A DNA stretch of 46,089 nt, from the NCBI GenBank assembly GCA_009774145.1, contig VSND01000030.1, positions 1-46,089 on the forward strand. Direction: 5' to 3'. Below, piece by piece: positions 7,516 to 16,377 of this stretch. This DNA comes from Lachnospiraceae bacterium (GTDB lineage Bacteria > Bacillota > Clostridia > Lachnospirales > Lachnospiraceae). A program made the translations under genes and the position numbers. The stretch's first letter is position 1; the number at the start of each line of letters is the position of its first letter. The notes beneath the pieces are model-generated. The model saw only the letters and a list, made by a program, of their open reading frames with translations. It was not told the origin of the DNA and ran no database searches.

Positions 7516-8397
7516 CTAACCTTTCACACCGCCGCCTGTAACACCGGCGATGATCTTCTCTGACAGGAAAACATACAGGATGAAAGTGGGCAGGAATACG
7601 ATAACCACTGCCGCGAACATGCCCGCATAGTCTCCGGTATACCGCATGGAATTGATCATCCCGTACAGTCCGATGGCTACGGATTTTACCCTGTCGGAGT
7701 TTGCAAAAATCAGGGACATGAAGTATTCGTTCCACACATTGATAAAGTTGAAAATGGTCACGGTGATGATGCCCGGCTGCGCCATGGGCAGCATGATCTT
7801 CCAGAAAGTTTTCATGGGCGGACATCCGTCGATGGCCGCCGCCTCTTCAAAGGACCTGGAAAGATTGCCGAAAAAGGTCAGAAGAAAAATCGTCGTATAC
7901 GGCACATTGATGCCCACATAGAGAAAGATCAGCACCGCACGGTTGGCCAGGGACACATTCAGGATATTCCAGCCCGCCACCAGTCCGAACAGCGGCAGCA
8001 CGATCATGGTCGCCGGAACACCCATGGCAGCCACAAAACCGTTCTGGACCAGTTTGTTGCCCAGAAAGGTAAAGCGGGACAGCACATAGGCCGCCGGTGC
8101 ACAGATCAGCACCAGGAGCGCGCAGGATATGGACGCATAGACCAGTGAATTTGTGAAAAATACCGATACATTGGATGTGCTCCATGCCTTTGCATAATTT
8201 TCCAGATGAAATCCGCTTTCGAACCGAAAAACGGCGCCGGAAAAAATCTCTTTGGAAGTGGAAAAACTGGCTCCGATTACCCAGCCCAGCAGGATAAAAG
8301 TAAATAATACCCACAGGGACAGGATCAGGTAGCCGGGCGCCAGACGAAGCTCTCTGCGCCAGTTCACACGTTCACGCACTTTCTTTTCTTTTGCCAT
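7516..8397 (-). CDS. Sugar ABC transporter permease (MalG type)
   Basis: 293 residues, six predicted membrane helices. The EAA loop is visible as EEAAAIDGCPPMKTFWKIMLP (about 190-210), which contacts the ATPase. The C-terminus ends in the typical SEKIIAGVTGGGVKG tail of CUT1-family MalG-like permeases. It pairs with the MalF-type permease 15 nt upstream and the lipoprotein SBP. No ATPase gene lies in the locus, so a shared MsmK-like ATPase encoded elsewhere is expected. By context the substrate is galacto-N-biose/lacto-N-biose. Confidence 0.93.
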   Translation of the reverse strand: MAKEKKVRERVNWRRELRLAPGYLILSLWVLFTFILLGWVIGASFSTSKEIFSGAVFRFESGFHLENYAKAWSTSNVSVFFTNSLVYASISCALLVLICAPAAYVLSRFTFLGNKLVQNGFVAAMGVPATMIVLPLFGLVAGWNILNVSLANRAVLIFLYVGINVPYTTIFLLTFFGNLSRSFEEAAAIDGCPPMKTFWKIMLPMAQPGIITVTIFNFINVWNEYFMSLIFANSDRVKSVAIGLYGMINSMRYTGDYAGMFAAVVIVFLPTFILYVFLSEKIIAGVTGGGVKG

Positions 8398-8412
8398 CCT
8401 TAACTCCCTCCC

Positions 8413-9318
8413 TTAAAACTCAATGTCATCATCTCTGAAGACCTTGTTGCATACAACAAAGATCAGCACCACGCACACACTCAGAAGCACGCCTACCGCC
8501 GCACCGATTCCGGCATTTCTCTCGGTCATACTGTTTCCCGCTCCAAAGATATTCTGGTACATATAGACCACCGGCGTAATGGTCTGTGTATTGGAAACCA
8601 CCATGGAAAACAGCTGAGACCACAGGAAAAATCCGGCAGAGCTGATACTCCACATGGTAATATTCGTCTTCGTAACCCCCTTCAGAAGCGGCAGTGTGAT
8701 ATAGCGGAACTGCTGAATCCTGCCGGCGCCGTCCAGTGTGGCCGCCTCATAATAATCTGCTCCGATCCGTTCGATGCCGCTGGCAAAGATCAGCATATGA
8801 TAACCGACCATTCCAAAGCAGTATGCGATCAGCAGCGCAAGAAACAGATGAGACGGATCCAGCCACTGAAATTTTGCCAGCCACTCCCAGTGCAGCAGCT
8901 CCCCAATGGATTTAAAAAGACCGAATTTGGGGCTGAACACATACTGCAGCCACATGGTCGCCAGAGCCACGGCGCTGACCACATTGGGCATGTAAATGAT
9001 TGCCCGAAATGCGCTTTTAAAGCGGATTCCGCTGGTCAGGATCGCTGCGAACAGAAGCGCAAGCCCCATGACGAGAATTCCGCCAAAGAGCCAGATCCGG
9101 AAGATATTCCACATGGAGATCCGGAACAGCTCCGTATTAAACAGTTTGATATAATTGGCAAGTCCCGAAAACTGCCACTTGGATACCGCATCCGTCACGC
9201 CCTCAATCTTAAAGAAGCTCATGGCAATGGTTCGGAAGATCGGATACAGGAAGATAATACAAAACATGATGACCGCAGGTGCAAGGAACACCACGATCAT
9301 GGTCTTATTCTTTTTCAA
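8413..9318 (-). CDS. Sugar ABC transporter permease (MalF type)
   Basis: 301 residues with six membrane helices, starting MKKNKTMIVVFLAPAVIMFC. The EAA loop is YEAATLDGAGRIQQFRYITLP (about 191-211). A C-terminal helix ends in KVFRDDDIEF. It forms the channel heterodimer with the MalG-type subunit downstream. It is separated from the SBP gene by about 146 nt that hold a terminator-like hairpin, a common arrangement that keeps binding protein in excess over membrane subunits. Confidence 0.93.
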   Translation of the reverse strand: MKKNKTMIVVFLAPAVIMFCIIFLYPIFRTIAMSFFKIEGVTDAVSKWQFSGLANYIKLFNTELFRISMWNIFRIWLFGGILVMGLALLFAAILTSGIRFKSAFRAIIYMPNVVSAVALATMWLQYVFSPKFGLFKSIGELLHWEWLAKFQWLDPSHLFLALLIAYCFGMVGYHMLIFASGIERIGADYYEAATLDGAGRIQQFRYITLPLLKGVTKTNITMWSISSAGFFLWSQLFSMVVSNTQTITPVVYMYQNIFGAGNSMTERNAGIGAAVGVLLSVCVVLIFVVCNKVFRDDDIEF

Positions 9319-9367
9319 TCCGGCAACCCCCTCTTTTTATGTACAGATCCTTCGTTTTTCCCTCTTC

Positions 9368-9405
9368 AAAAATATGGCGGCACCGCCTGTCACGATGCCG
9401 CCATA
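9368..9405 (-). terminator. Intercistronic terminator/attenuator between SBP and permease genes
   Basis: A perfect 10-bp stem (TATGGCGGCA 9373-9382 with TGCCGCCATA 9396-9405) is followed on the minus strand by TTTTT. It sits after the SBP stop and before the MalF-type permease, so partial termination here would reduce permease and kinase expression relative to SBP. Confidence 0.7.
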
Positions 9406-9464
9406 ATTGTCTCATGCCTGTCCGTGCAGTTCTTTATGCACTTTTTTCAAAAACAGGTGTTCAT

Positions 9465-10790
9465 TTAGTTGCCTGCCGCTTTCAGCGCATCTACAAATCC
9501 CTGCGCATCCAGAGAACCGCCGCAGAGCTTGGTAAAGTTCTCAATAATGATCGGCGTCATATCCGCATTCGCCTCTGCGCCTGCCGCCCATGGATAACGG
9601 GTCTGCATACTGTCCATAACCGGTTTTACATTGGTCAGAAGCGCCGGCCATTCTGCATTGCTGGTATCTGCCGGGATACCGACGGACATCTCGGAGAGAA
9701 GCGCATCCGCCTCGCCCTTGGTCAGATAGGTAATGAGCTGGAACGCCTGCTCTGCCTTCGTGGATTTTGCATTGATCGCAAATACCTGCGCGCCGTAGTT
9801 GGAAGCCTCGGTACCGTCGGTTCCGCCGTCCACTGCCGGATAGCTGAAGCAACCCCATTTGAAATCTTCGCCTGCGATGTCTTTTACCTCATTGGGCAGC
9901 CAGGAACCGTTCAGATACATTGCCGCAGTTCCCATAGCCAGCTCGGTATTCTGTCCTGCCGGCCACTGATTGCTCTCGATGGTCTCGGAGAAATATCCTT
10001 TGCTTGCCAGCTCTTCGTAAGCCTGTGCGGTCTTTAACACTGCCTCGTTGTCCCAGTCTCCGTTCTTTACGACTTCTTCCGTCGCCGGCTCGCCGATCAG
10101 ACGGCTCATATGATATCCGAACAGACTGGCAATGTAAGCGTTGTCATTGGTAATCGGCGTATAGCCTGCGTCTTTGATCTTCTGGCAGGTATCCAGGAAC
10201 TCATCCCAGGTCTCCGGAACCTTCGTTACGCCTGCTTCCTCAAAAATATCCATATTATAGAAATAAGCAAATACATTCGGCTGATAGGGGATCGACTTGA
10301 GGGTGCCGCCTCCAACCTCACGGCATGCCGCAATCAGACCTGCGTTGGCGGTTGCCTCATAGTCATTGGCTTTTGCCAGCTCTTCCAGGTCCAGAAGATA
10401 GCTGCCCCAGGTAGTATTTACACGGTCGATATCTTCATCAAACAGGTCAATATTGGTTCCTGCATCCAGCGCCGGCTGCAGTCCCTCGCGGATACCCGTA
10501 CGTCCCTTAAACTGCACATCCACAGCAATACCGGTTTCTGCAGTAAACGCTTCAATCGACTGTGACAGAGCCTTTGCCTGCGGTTCTGCCGCATCCCACA
10601 TGGACCAGTATACCAGTCCGTCTCCCGCGGACTCTGCCGCCGGCGCCTCTGTGCCGCCTTCTGCTGCCGGCGCTTCGGCCTCGGTGCCGCTGTCTGCCGC
10701 CGGAGTCGTATCTCCGGAAGAACCGCAGCCTGCCAGTGTCGCTGCTGCCATAGCCGCACACAGAAGAACACTTACCATCTTCTTTTTCAT
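9465..10790 (-). CDS. Sugar ABC transporter substrate-binding lipoprotein (GNB/LNB type)
   Basis: 441 residues, family 1 extracellular solute-binding protein. The signal peptide MKKKMVSVLLCAAMAAATLA ends in the lipobox LAGC with lipidated C22. An Ala/Glu/Thr/Pro-rich linker (about 25-60) precedes the mature domain, which begins VYWSMWDAAEPQ and carries the usual family pattern (TGIAVDVQF, PYQPNVFAYFYNMDIFEEAG, MYLNGSWLP). It is the first gene of the importer operon, divergent from the AraC regulator. The disaccharide specificity is inferred from NahK and GH112 in the same locus, not from binding residues. Confidence 0.92.
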   Translation of the reverse strand: MKKKMVSVLLCAAMAAATLAGCGSSGDTTPAADSGTEAEAPAAEGGTEAPAAESAGDGLVYWSMWDAAEPQAKALSQSIEAFTAETGIAVDVQFKGRTGIREGLQPALDAGTNIDLFDEDIDRVNTTWGSYLLDLEELAKANDYEATANAGLIAACREVGGGTLKSIPYQPNVFAYFYNMDIFEEAGVTKVPETWDEFLDTCQKIKDAGYTPITNDNAYIASLFGYHMSRLIGEPATEEVVKNGDWDNEAVLKTAQAYEELASKGYFSETIESNQWPAGQNTELAMGTAAMYLNGSWLPNEVKDIAGEDFKWGCFSYPAVDGGTDGTEASNYGAQVFAINAKSTKAEQAFQLITYLTKGEADALLSEMSVGIPADTSNAEWPALLTNVKPVMDSMQTRYPWAAGAEANADMTPIIIENFTKLCGGSLDAQGFVDALKAAGN

Positions 10791-11192
10791 ACTTTTTACC
10801 TCCTGAATGTTTCAAAATATACAGGATACAGGAATCCTTAACCTGTATGCCTGCGTCACCTGATGTCTTCATTATAGTGAGACTGTCTGCAAAAGTCTTT
10901 GTCTTATTCATTTACCTTTTTGCATTATCAGCCTGCTGTTTGTATAATTTTCACAATTTCTTTTCATTTTCTCGTTTTTACTAGTAATTTTTACTTATGT
11001 TCACCGGCAGATAAATGTAATATTGTCAAAAATAGATGTGCTCTTCTTTTTTTCATCTGCATTTTGAACAACCGGAAATTCGCAAACCAGATCATTTTCT
11101 CTTTTCTTTTTTGCACTTTTGTATTATAATAGTTTCAAATAGGACGTTTTTTTTGCATAATCGGCTCGTTTTTGAGAAAGGAGCGACAGAGC
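10791..11192. promoter_or_regulatory. Divergent control region between SBP operon and AraC regulator
   Basis: About 400 bp without a gene, AT-rich. Toward the SBP (minus), TATAAT occupies 10876-10871 with no good -35, as expected for an activator-dependent promoter. Beside it the plus strand reads AGACTGTCTGC then AAAGTCTTTGTCTT, a loose direct repeat that could hold AraC half-sites. Toward the regulator (plus), TATAAT lies at 11125-11130 without a strong -35. The operator assignment is conjecture; the -10 elements are seen directly. Confidence 0.45.
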
Positions 11193-12095
11193 ATGAGTTA
11201 CAAAAGCATACATCTGCAGGATATCCTGACCATCCGTGAAATCTATTCCATTCATTATTTTGAATATATGTGCGATTTTTCTTTTCCGGGAGAATCCCAT
11301 GATTTCTGGGAATTTTTATGCGTTGACAAAGGAGAAGTGAATGTCATGGCCGGGGAAAAATTCCATGTGCTGAAAAAGGGGGACATCATTTTCCACAAGC
11401 CAAACGAGTTTCATGATGTGAAATCCAACGGGCTGATTGCCCCGAATCTGGTGGTCATGTCCTTTTCCTGTACTTCCCATGTAATGACTTTTTTCGAAGA
11501 AAAGGTATTAAAGATCAGCGAATCGGAACGGATCCTTCTGGCGCAGATCATTCAGGAAGCCAGACATGTATTTGAGGGACGGATGGATGATCCCTACCAG
11601 GAAGAGCTGATCCGTGCGGAAAGTCCCCGTTTTGCCGGAGAACAGCTGATCCGGCTGTATCTGGAGCAGCTTCTGATCCAGCTGATCCGCCGGTACATGG
11701 TCCGCACCGCACCGGTCAATCCTGCCATCGTCAAATCCATCAAGCAGAAGGCGGACGGAGAGCTCTTCTCGCAGATTCTGGAATATATGGAGACCCATAT
11801 CAACGAGAATCTGACCATCGAGCAGCTCTGCAGAAGCAATTCCGTAGGCCGCTCCCAGCTTCAGAAGCTGTTCCGGACCAGGAGCGGCTATGGTGCCATC
11901 GAATATTTCTCCAGGATGAAAGTGGATCTGGCCAGGCAGATGATCCGGGAACACCATTACAACTTTACGCAGATCGCAGATGCCCTTGGATTTTCCTCCA
12001 TCCATTATTTTTCCAGACAGTTTAAGCGGATCACCGGCATGACTCCCTCCGAGTATGCCTCGTCCATCAAGGCGCTGTCGGATCAGCCAGGCTGA
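11193..12095 (+). CDS. AraC family transcriptional regulator
   Basis: 300 residues. An N-terminal cupin-like sensor domain (about 1-150; the segment FHVLKKGDIIFHKPNEFHDV is the typical AraC-cupin strand) is followed by a C-terminal double helix-turn-helix (about 195-295) with NENLTIEQLCRSNSVGRSQL and the signature FTQIADALGFSSIHYFSRQF. The ATG at 11193 follows AAAGGAG; an upstream TTG in frame is less likely. It lies between the two arms of the GNB/LNB locus, divergent from the SBP operon and convergent with the nucleotidyltransferase gene, and is the natural candidate for activating both when the disaccharide or a derivative is present. Confidence 0.9.
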   Translation: MSYKSIHLQDILTIREIYSIHYFEYMCDFSFPGESHDFWEFLCVDKGEVNVMAGEKFHVLKKGDIIFHKPNEFHDVKSNGLIAPNLVVMSFSCTSHVMTFFEEKVLKISESERILLAQIIQEARHVFEGRMDDPYQEELIRAESPRFAGEQLIRLYLEQLLIQLIRRYMVRTAPVNPAIVKSIKQKADGELFSQILEYMETHINENLTIEQLCRSNSVGRSQLQKLFRTRSGYGAIEYFSRMKVDLARQMIREHHYNFTQIADALGFSSIHYFSRQFKRITGMTPSEYASSIKALSDQPG

Positions 12096-12143
12096 ACCGG
12101 CTTTCCTGTCAGGCAGCGGGACTGCGGAAACCGCATATTGGCT

Positions 12144-13064
12144 TTATTCCCACAGTTTCTGCGGATACAGGCTCTGATCCTTCAGCGACTGGATGGCTTT
12201 TACCACCACCGGCTTATCCTCCCGATAGGTCACGCCGTACCAGCGGTCTCTGGATTTTAAGACGGTCACCTCCGCCTTTTTCTCCTGGATCAGTTCATCC
12301 ACCACAAAGGGCAGAAAATATTCGCATTTCAGCGGATTTTTCGGTAAATTCTCTGTCAGGAATGCAGCGAACCGGTCCCGGATCTCCCCCATCATGCTCT
12401 TTGTAAAGCCCCACATGTTCATGGATACCACTGCATCCTCCGCAAGGGGCGTCCAGGCCGCTCCGTCGTCTTCCGTATACGCCGGACCGTCCTCTCTTTT
12501 CTCAATGCGCACCCGCTCCACGATCTCTGTCAGCTTCCCGTTCTCATCCGTTCCGCAGACGCCTCTGGCCACATGCCCGTTTTCCGTAAGGGTATTTTTC
12601 AGAAGATACCCCACCATGGTATACTGATATTTGTCCGTGTCCTCATGAGACGACAGGAAATCATAGATCATTTGAAACGCCTGCTGTCCGTAGTAATCAT
12701 CCGCGTTGATGACGGCAAAGGGACCGTCCACCAGCGGCAGACAGGACAGCACTGCATGAGCCGTTCCCCAGGGCTTCCCCCGGCCTTCCGGCACCCGGAA
12801 GCCCTCCGGCAGATTTTCCATCTCCTGGAAAGCATATTCCACTTTGATCCTCTGCTCCATGCGGTTTCCGATGGTCTCTTTAAAATCCTTCTCATTCTCC
12901 TTCTTAATGATAAAGATGACCTTCTCAAACCCTGCCTTCACTGCATCATAGATGGAAAAGTCCATGATGATGTGTCCGTCCGCATCCACCGGATCAATCT
13001 GCTTCAGACCGCCGTAGCGGCTTCCCATGCCTGCTGCCATAATGACGAGTACTGGTTTCTTCAT
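12144..13064 (-). CDS. Sugar-1-phosphate nucleotidyltransferase
   Basis: 306 residues, NTP-transferase fold. The N-terminal signature AAGMGSRYGGLKQ binds the nucleotide and NADDYYG (about 121-127) carries the metal aspartate. It lies 117 nt downstream of the GH112 phosphorylase in the same direction. A UTP-dependent uridylyltransferase acting on GlcNAc-1-P or GalNAc-1-P, the product of NahK, fits the pathway and would replace the bifidobacterial LnpC, which uses a GalT-like fold. Glucose-1-phosphate uridylyltransferase is the main alternative. The motifs prove the class; the sugar is inferred. Confidence 0.8.
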   Translation of the reverse strand: MKKPVLVIMAAGMGSRYGGLKQIDPVDADGHIIMDFSIYDAVKAGFEKVIFIIKKENEKDFKETIGNRMEQRIKVEYAFQEMENLPEGFRVPEGRGKPWGTAHAVLSCLPLVDGPFAVINADDYYGQQAFQMIYDFLSSHEDTDKYQYTMVGYLLKNTLTENGHVARGVCGTDENGKLTEIVERVRIEKREDGPAYTEDDGAAWTPLAEDAVVSMNMWGFTKSMMGEIRDRFAAFLTENLPKNPLKCEYFLPFVVDELIQEKKAEVTVLKSRDRWYGVTYREDKPVVVKAIQSLKDQSLYPQKLWE

Positions 13065-13181
13065 TTTTCTTTCCTCCTTAAAATTCCGCAGTTCCCCTTC
13101 CGGGGCCTGTGCGGTCCATTGCTGTTTTTACAGGTCACTTGACACTATCCATATGTTCTGCATGACGAATGCTGCATCCGC

Positions 13182-15344
13182 CTATATGGTTTTCCACCGG
13201 ATGGCTCCCGCCTCCAGCGTGATCTGCTCCGTCCTGCCCAGGCCGTCGTACACGGTCGTGGACCGCTCTTCGCCGCTGTTGTTCAGTACCGCATAGATAC
13301 CGGCCTTTGGATACGCGTGAACCTCGCACTGAGGATCATCCGCATACCAGCGGTACAGATTCTCCTCCTGACCGGCCGCGCAGTACAGGGACCGGAGCAG
13401 CAGACGGGTGTTCTCACAGCTGTACGGCAGTCCGGCCATATACACGCTTTTTCCCTTTCCGTAAGGATGGACCGCCAGATGGACCTCATGATCGGAATAT
13501 TCCACAATCTCCGTATCCGCCCCCAGCGCATAGATGTTTTTCATGCCCTCTCCAAAGTCAAAGGGGACGGTCCGGTCCTGCGTGAGGTAATGCTGCTCCA
13601 GGGGCTTTGTGAAATATTTGTCAGTCGACAGGGTAAAGCCCAGTTCCTTCTCCACGCCGAATACATCCGCCAGCTGGAAAAACCTTCCGTTCTTATGTAC
13701 CGCCGCCGGCTCGCCGATCCCCACCAGTCCGCCGCCCTCATGGACCCAGCGCCTGACCAGGCTGACAAGCTTTTCATCCTCCCAGCAGGACCCGCCGGAA
13801 TATGCGGTGCCTGCATCCCCTGCATGGATGATCACATCCACATCCTTCGGAATTCCGGACGAAAGGATCTCATCAAAGCTCAGAAAACACACGTCCACGC
13901 TCATGCCGCTTAAGGCTTCCAGCATCCCGAAATACGAATAAGTCTGCTTATACCAGAGGGCGTGGGCCACCATGTACGCCTGCCAGGAGCGGAGCCTGCC
14001 CCAGCAGTTCAAGACCGCCACCTTCAGGCCGCAGTACGGCTTTCTGCCATGGATCTTATCGTAAATATCCCGGAACTCGTCAGTCAGCTTCTCAATATAG
14101 TCTGTAAAAGCCGGAAACTGATAAGCCAGACTCAGGTAGCCGCCGTAGCCGATGCGGTCCAGAGGCTTTCTCATAAGCGCTCTTCTGGCAGACAGCCAGT
14201 TCTCTCTTGCTTCAACGCACGGATCGTTTCCTTCATAAAACGTATCCGGAAAGAAATACGGCAGAAAACGTCCTTCTGTATACTTCACGCCTGGAATGTC
14301 CGAGATCAGCCGCAGCGTAGCGCCGCCGCCCACGCTTCCCACCACTGCGTCCAGGCCGATGCTTTCAAAATACGGGCCGTAGGGCTCCGTGCCGATCCAG
14401 TTGTCCCCCAGGAACATCATGGCCTCTTTCCCGGCCTCATGGACCAGCGCCACCAGCTCCGCCGCCTTTTCCGCCACAAACCGCTGGATAAAATCCATGT
14501 AATCCCGATATGCCTTTGTGGGCACCCGGAAGGGCGTATTGTAATATCCGTTGTCCACCAGGTCCTCCGGGCGCAGCCGGTATCCGTACTCCGCCTCAAA
14601 TTCCTGCAGCGCTTTTACGGATACGGTGCCTCCGTAGCCGAACCAGTCCACGAATTTTTCCTTCGCCTCCTGGTTAAATACCAGGGTGAAATGATAGAAA
14701 AACGTGGTGAAGCGGACCACATCCGTGTCCGGATTCTCTTTCAGCCACTGCACCAGATATTCTTTCGCAAACTGTCCGGAAGCCGGCTGGCGCACGTCAA
14801 ACGGAATCTCGTGGGGCCTGTCCCCCCAGCTGTTGGTGATGTGGTTGTACATCTGCGTGGGATCCCACACCGCATACACAAGAAAGCTCACCGTATATTC
14901 GTGAAACGGTTCCGCATCCCGTATGCAGATCTGATGCAGCTTTGGGTCCAGTTCCCAGCCCCCGGCAGGCACCGGCTGCCCGGTGGTCCGGTCCATGACC
15001 TCCCACCATTCCTTCGGATCATGCAGATAATCCGGAACCACCTGCTCCCCGTAATAGCCCTCCATAAAAGAAATCCGCAGTTCTTCGTCCGCCGCAGTTC
15101 TTCGTCTGGACATCAGATAGAGCTGCTGGCACTCCTCCATATGCTCCCTGGCAAATTCGTTGTGCCCTCTTGCCACAAAATAGGTCGTATAGATCTTCGC
15201 ATCCAGCTTTTTAATCTCCGGATCCAGTTTCGTCCCGTCGCTGTCCCGAAGCGCGTCGGCGCCCCAGCGCACGAGCATCTCCTTCGTCTCGTTTAGAAAA
15301 CCTGCTTCGCTTGGCAGCGTCACCCTGCCCCTTGTCTTCGCCAT
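13182..15344 (-). CDS. lnpA: 1,3-beta-galactosyl-N-acetylhexosamine phosphorylase (GH112)
   Basis: 720 residues, close to the family's usual length. It splits galacto-N-biose or lacto-N-biose with phosphate to galactose 1-phosphate plus GalNAc or GlcNAc in the cytoplasm. The match to the Bifidobacterium longum enzyme is clear along the whole chain: GRVTLPSEAGF at the start, VVRFTTFFYHFTLVF, the general-acid aspartate in FLGDNWIGTEPYGPYF (D314) and EGRFLPYFFPDTFYEGNDP. NahK in the locus argues against the sister activity, galactosyl-rhamnose phosphorylase. Start 15344 (MAKTRG) matches the family N-terminus, though AGGA sits very close to the ATG. Whether GNB or LNB is preferred cannot be read safely. 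Confidence 0.95.
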   Translation of the reverse strand: MAKTRGRVTLPSEAGFLNETKEMLVRWGADALRDSDGTKLDPEIKKLDAKIYTTYFVARGHNEFAREHMEECQQLYLMSRRRTAADEELRISFMEGYYGEQVVPDYLHDPKEWWEVMDRTTGQPVPAGGWELDPKLHQICIRDAEPFHEYTVSFLVYAVWDPTQMYNHITNSWGDRPHEIPFDVRQPASGQFAKEYLVQWLKENPDTDVVRFTTFFYHFTLVFNQEAKEKFVDWFGYGGTVSVKALQEFEAEYGYRLRPEDLVDNGYYNTPFRVPTKAYRDYMDFIQRFVAEKAAELVALVHEAGKEAMMFLGDNWIGTEPYGPYFESIGLDAVVGSVGGGATLRLISDIPGVKYTEGRFLPYFFPDTFYEGNDPCVEARENWLSARRALMRKPLDRIGYGGYLSLAYQFPAFTDYIEKLTDEFRDIYDKIHGRKPYCGLKVAVLNCWGRLRSWQAYMVAHALWYKQTYSYFGMLEALSGMSVDVCFLSFDEILSSGIPKDVDVIIHAGDAGTAYSGGSCWEDEKLVSLVRRWVHEGGGLVGIGEPAAVHKNGRFFQLADVFGVEKELGFTLSTDKYFTKPLEQHYLTQDRTVPFDFGEGMKNIYALGADTEIVEYSDHEVHLAVHPYGKGKSVYMAGLPYSCENTRLLLRSLYCAAGQEENLYRWYADDPQCEVHAYPKAGIYAVLNNSGEERSTTVYDGLGRTEQITLEAGAIRWKTI

Positions 15345-15691
15345 TTCCTGCCCCCCGTTTCCTCCTGTATAACATCGTTCCTGCAAACAACCGTTTCTTC
15401 TGTCCTTAAGTATATACAGTTTTCTGTCCTCCGGCAATAGGAGAATCGGCGCTTTTTTTTATCAAAAAAGATTTCGGTCTGCGCAGGGGGGAACCGTAAC
15501 TGTTTCATACGTATAGGCAATCCATACCTTTGAAGCCGTTTCCCGGCCTGCATGATTGCTGCTGATAACAGTATAACAGAAAAAACCGGCTCTTGTATTC
15601 TTTTCTGCATTTTGTTAGAATCAGTTTATACCTGCCGTCAAAGCGGCACAGCCATATCCGCAGACGCAAAGTACGAAAAGGAGTGACCCCT
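15345..15691. promoter_or_regulatory. Divergent promoters between GH112 and CBM9-like genes
   Basis: Minus strand: TTGCCG (15437-15432), 17 bp, TATACT (15414-15409), reading toward the phosphorylase. Plus strand: TTGTAT (15593-15598), 17 bp, TAGAAT (15616-15621), reading toward the CBM9-like gene. No riboswitch-like structure was seen in the rest of the gap. Confidence 0.55.
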
Positions 15692-16300
15692 ATGACATAT
15701 GATGTATTGACTTTAACAACCCCCGAAACCCTTTCCTGCTGCCCCGTCTTCTCCGTGAACCAGTTCAACTGGGGCGGCGATTACCGGCCGGTCACTTCCG
15801 GCCGTCTTGGATTCCTGCCGGGGCAGGGGTTCCTTCTGGAAATGGTATGTCAGGAGGAAGATCCCTGCCGCAGCTATACCCGGGACGGGGATCCGGTCTA
15901 TCTGGATTCCGCCATGGAAGCTTTTTTCTGTTTTTCACCGGAGGAAGAGAAGCCCTGTTACCTGAATTTTGAGATGAACGCCAACGGCGCCATGCTCGCC
16001 TGCCACGGACAGGACCGCAGAGAGCGCACGCCTTTTTCCGGGGCGCTTAAGGAAGGGCTTTCCTGCAGGGCGCAGGTCCGGGAGCATGCCTGGAGCGTCC
16101 GCCTGACGATCCCTCTGTCCCTGATCACCGGCGTTTATCCGGGACTGTCCTTACATACCGACAGTATGTTTACCTGTAATTTCTACAAAATAAAAGAGAG
16201 CGAAGGCCGGACGCATTTCGCCAGCTTCGCTCCCATCCAGGCACCGGAACCCAATTTCCACCTGCCGGAATATTTCGCACAGGCACGGATCCTTTCCTGA
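15692..16300 (+). CDS. CBM9-like carbohydrate-binding protein, no signal peptide
   Basis: 202 residues, beginning MTYDVLTL after AAGGAG. The family 9-like carbohydrate-binding module pattern is visible: SVNQFNWGGDYRP early, then DSAMEAFFCF and YLNFEMNANGAML (about 70-105), the conserved core of stand-alone CBM9-like proteins found in Clostridia. There is no signal peptide or membrane segment, so it probably acts in the cytoplasm, which is odd for a binding module. It is transcribed away from the GH112 gene from a shared promoter region, suggesting a role in the same pathway. The ligand is unknown. Confidence 0.8.
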   Translation: MTYDVLTLTTPETLSCCPVFSVNQFNWGGDYRPVTSGRLGFLPGQGFLLEMVCQEEDPCRSYTRDGDPVYLDSAMEAFFCFSPEEEKPCYLNFEMNANGAMLACHGQDRRERTPFSGALKEGLSCRAQVREHAWSVRLTIPLSLITGVYPGLSLHTDSMFTCNFYKIKESEGRTHFASFAPIQAPEPNFHLPEYFAQARILS

Positions 16301-16377
16301 AAACAGCCCTCCTCTTTCGGGACCGTTCACAAAGCATGCCGTACGCTTCCCGTCCGGTCCCGGAATCTCTCTGTTTT

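Noticed and set aside
12096..12143. Terminator between the AraC regulator and nucleotidyltransferase genes
   Set aside because: A TGCGG-AAA-CCGCA hairpin exists but is short and lacks a convincing T-run on either strand.
13962..15296. 444-codon plus-strand frame opposite the GH112 phosphorylase
   Set aside because: Antisense shadow of a clear family protein; composition is typical of the reverse complement of a GC-rich gene.
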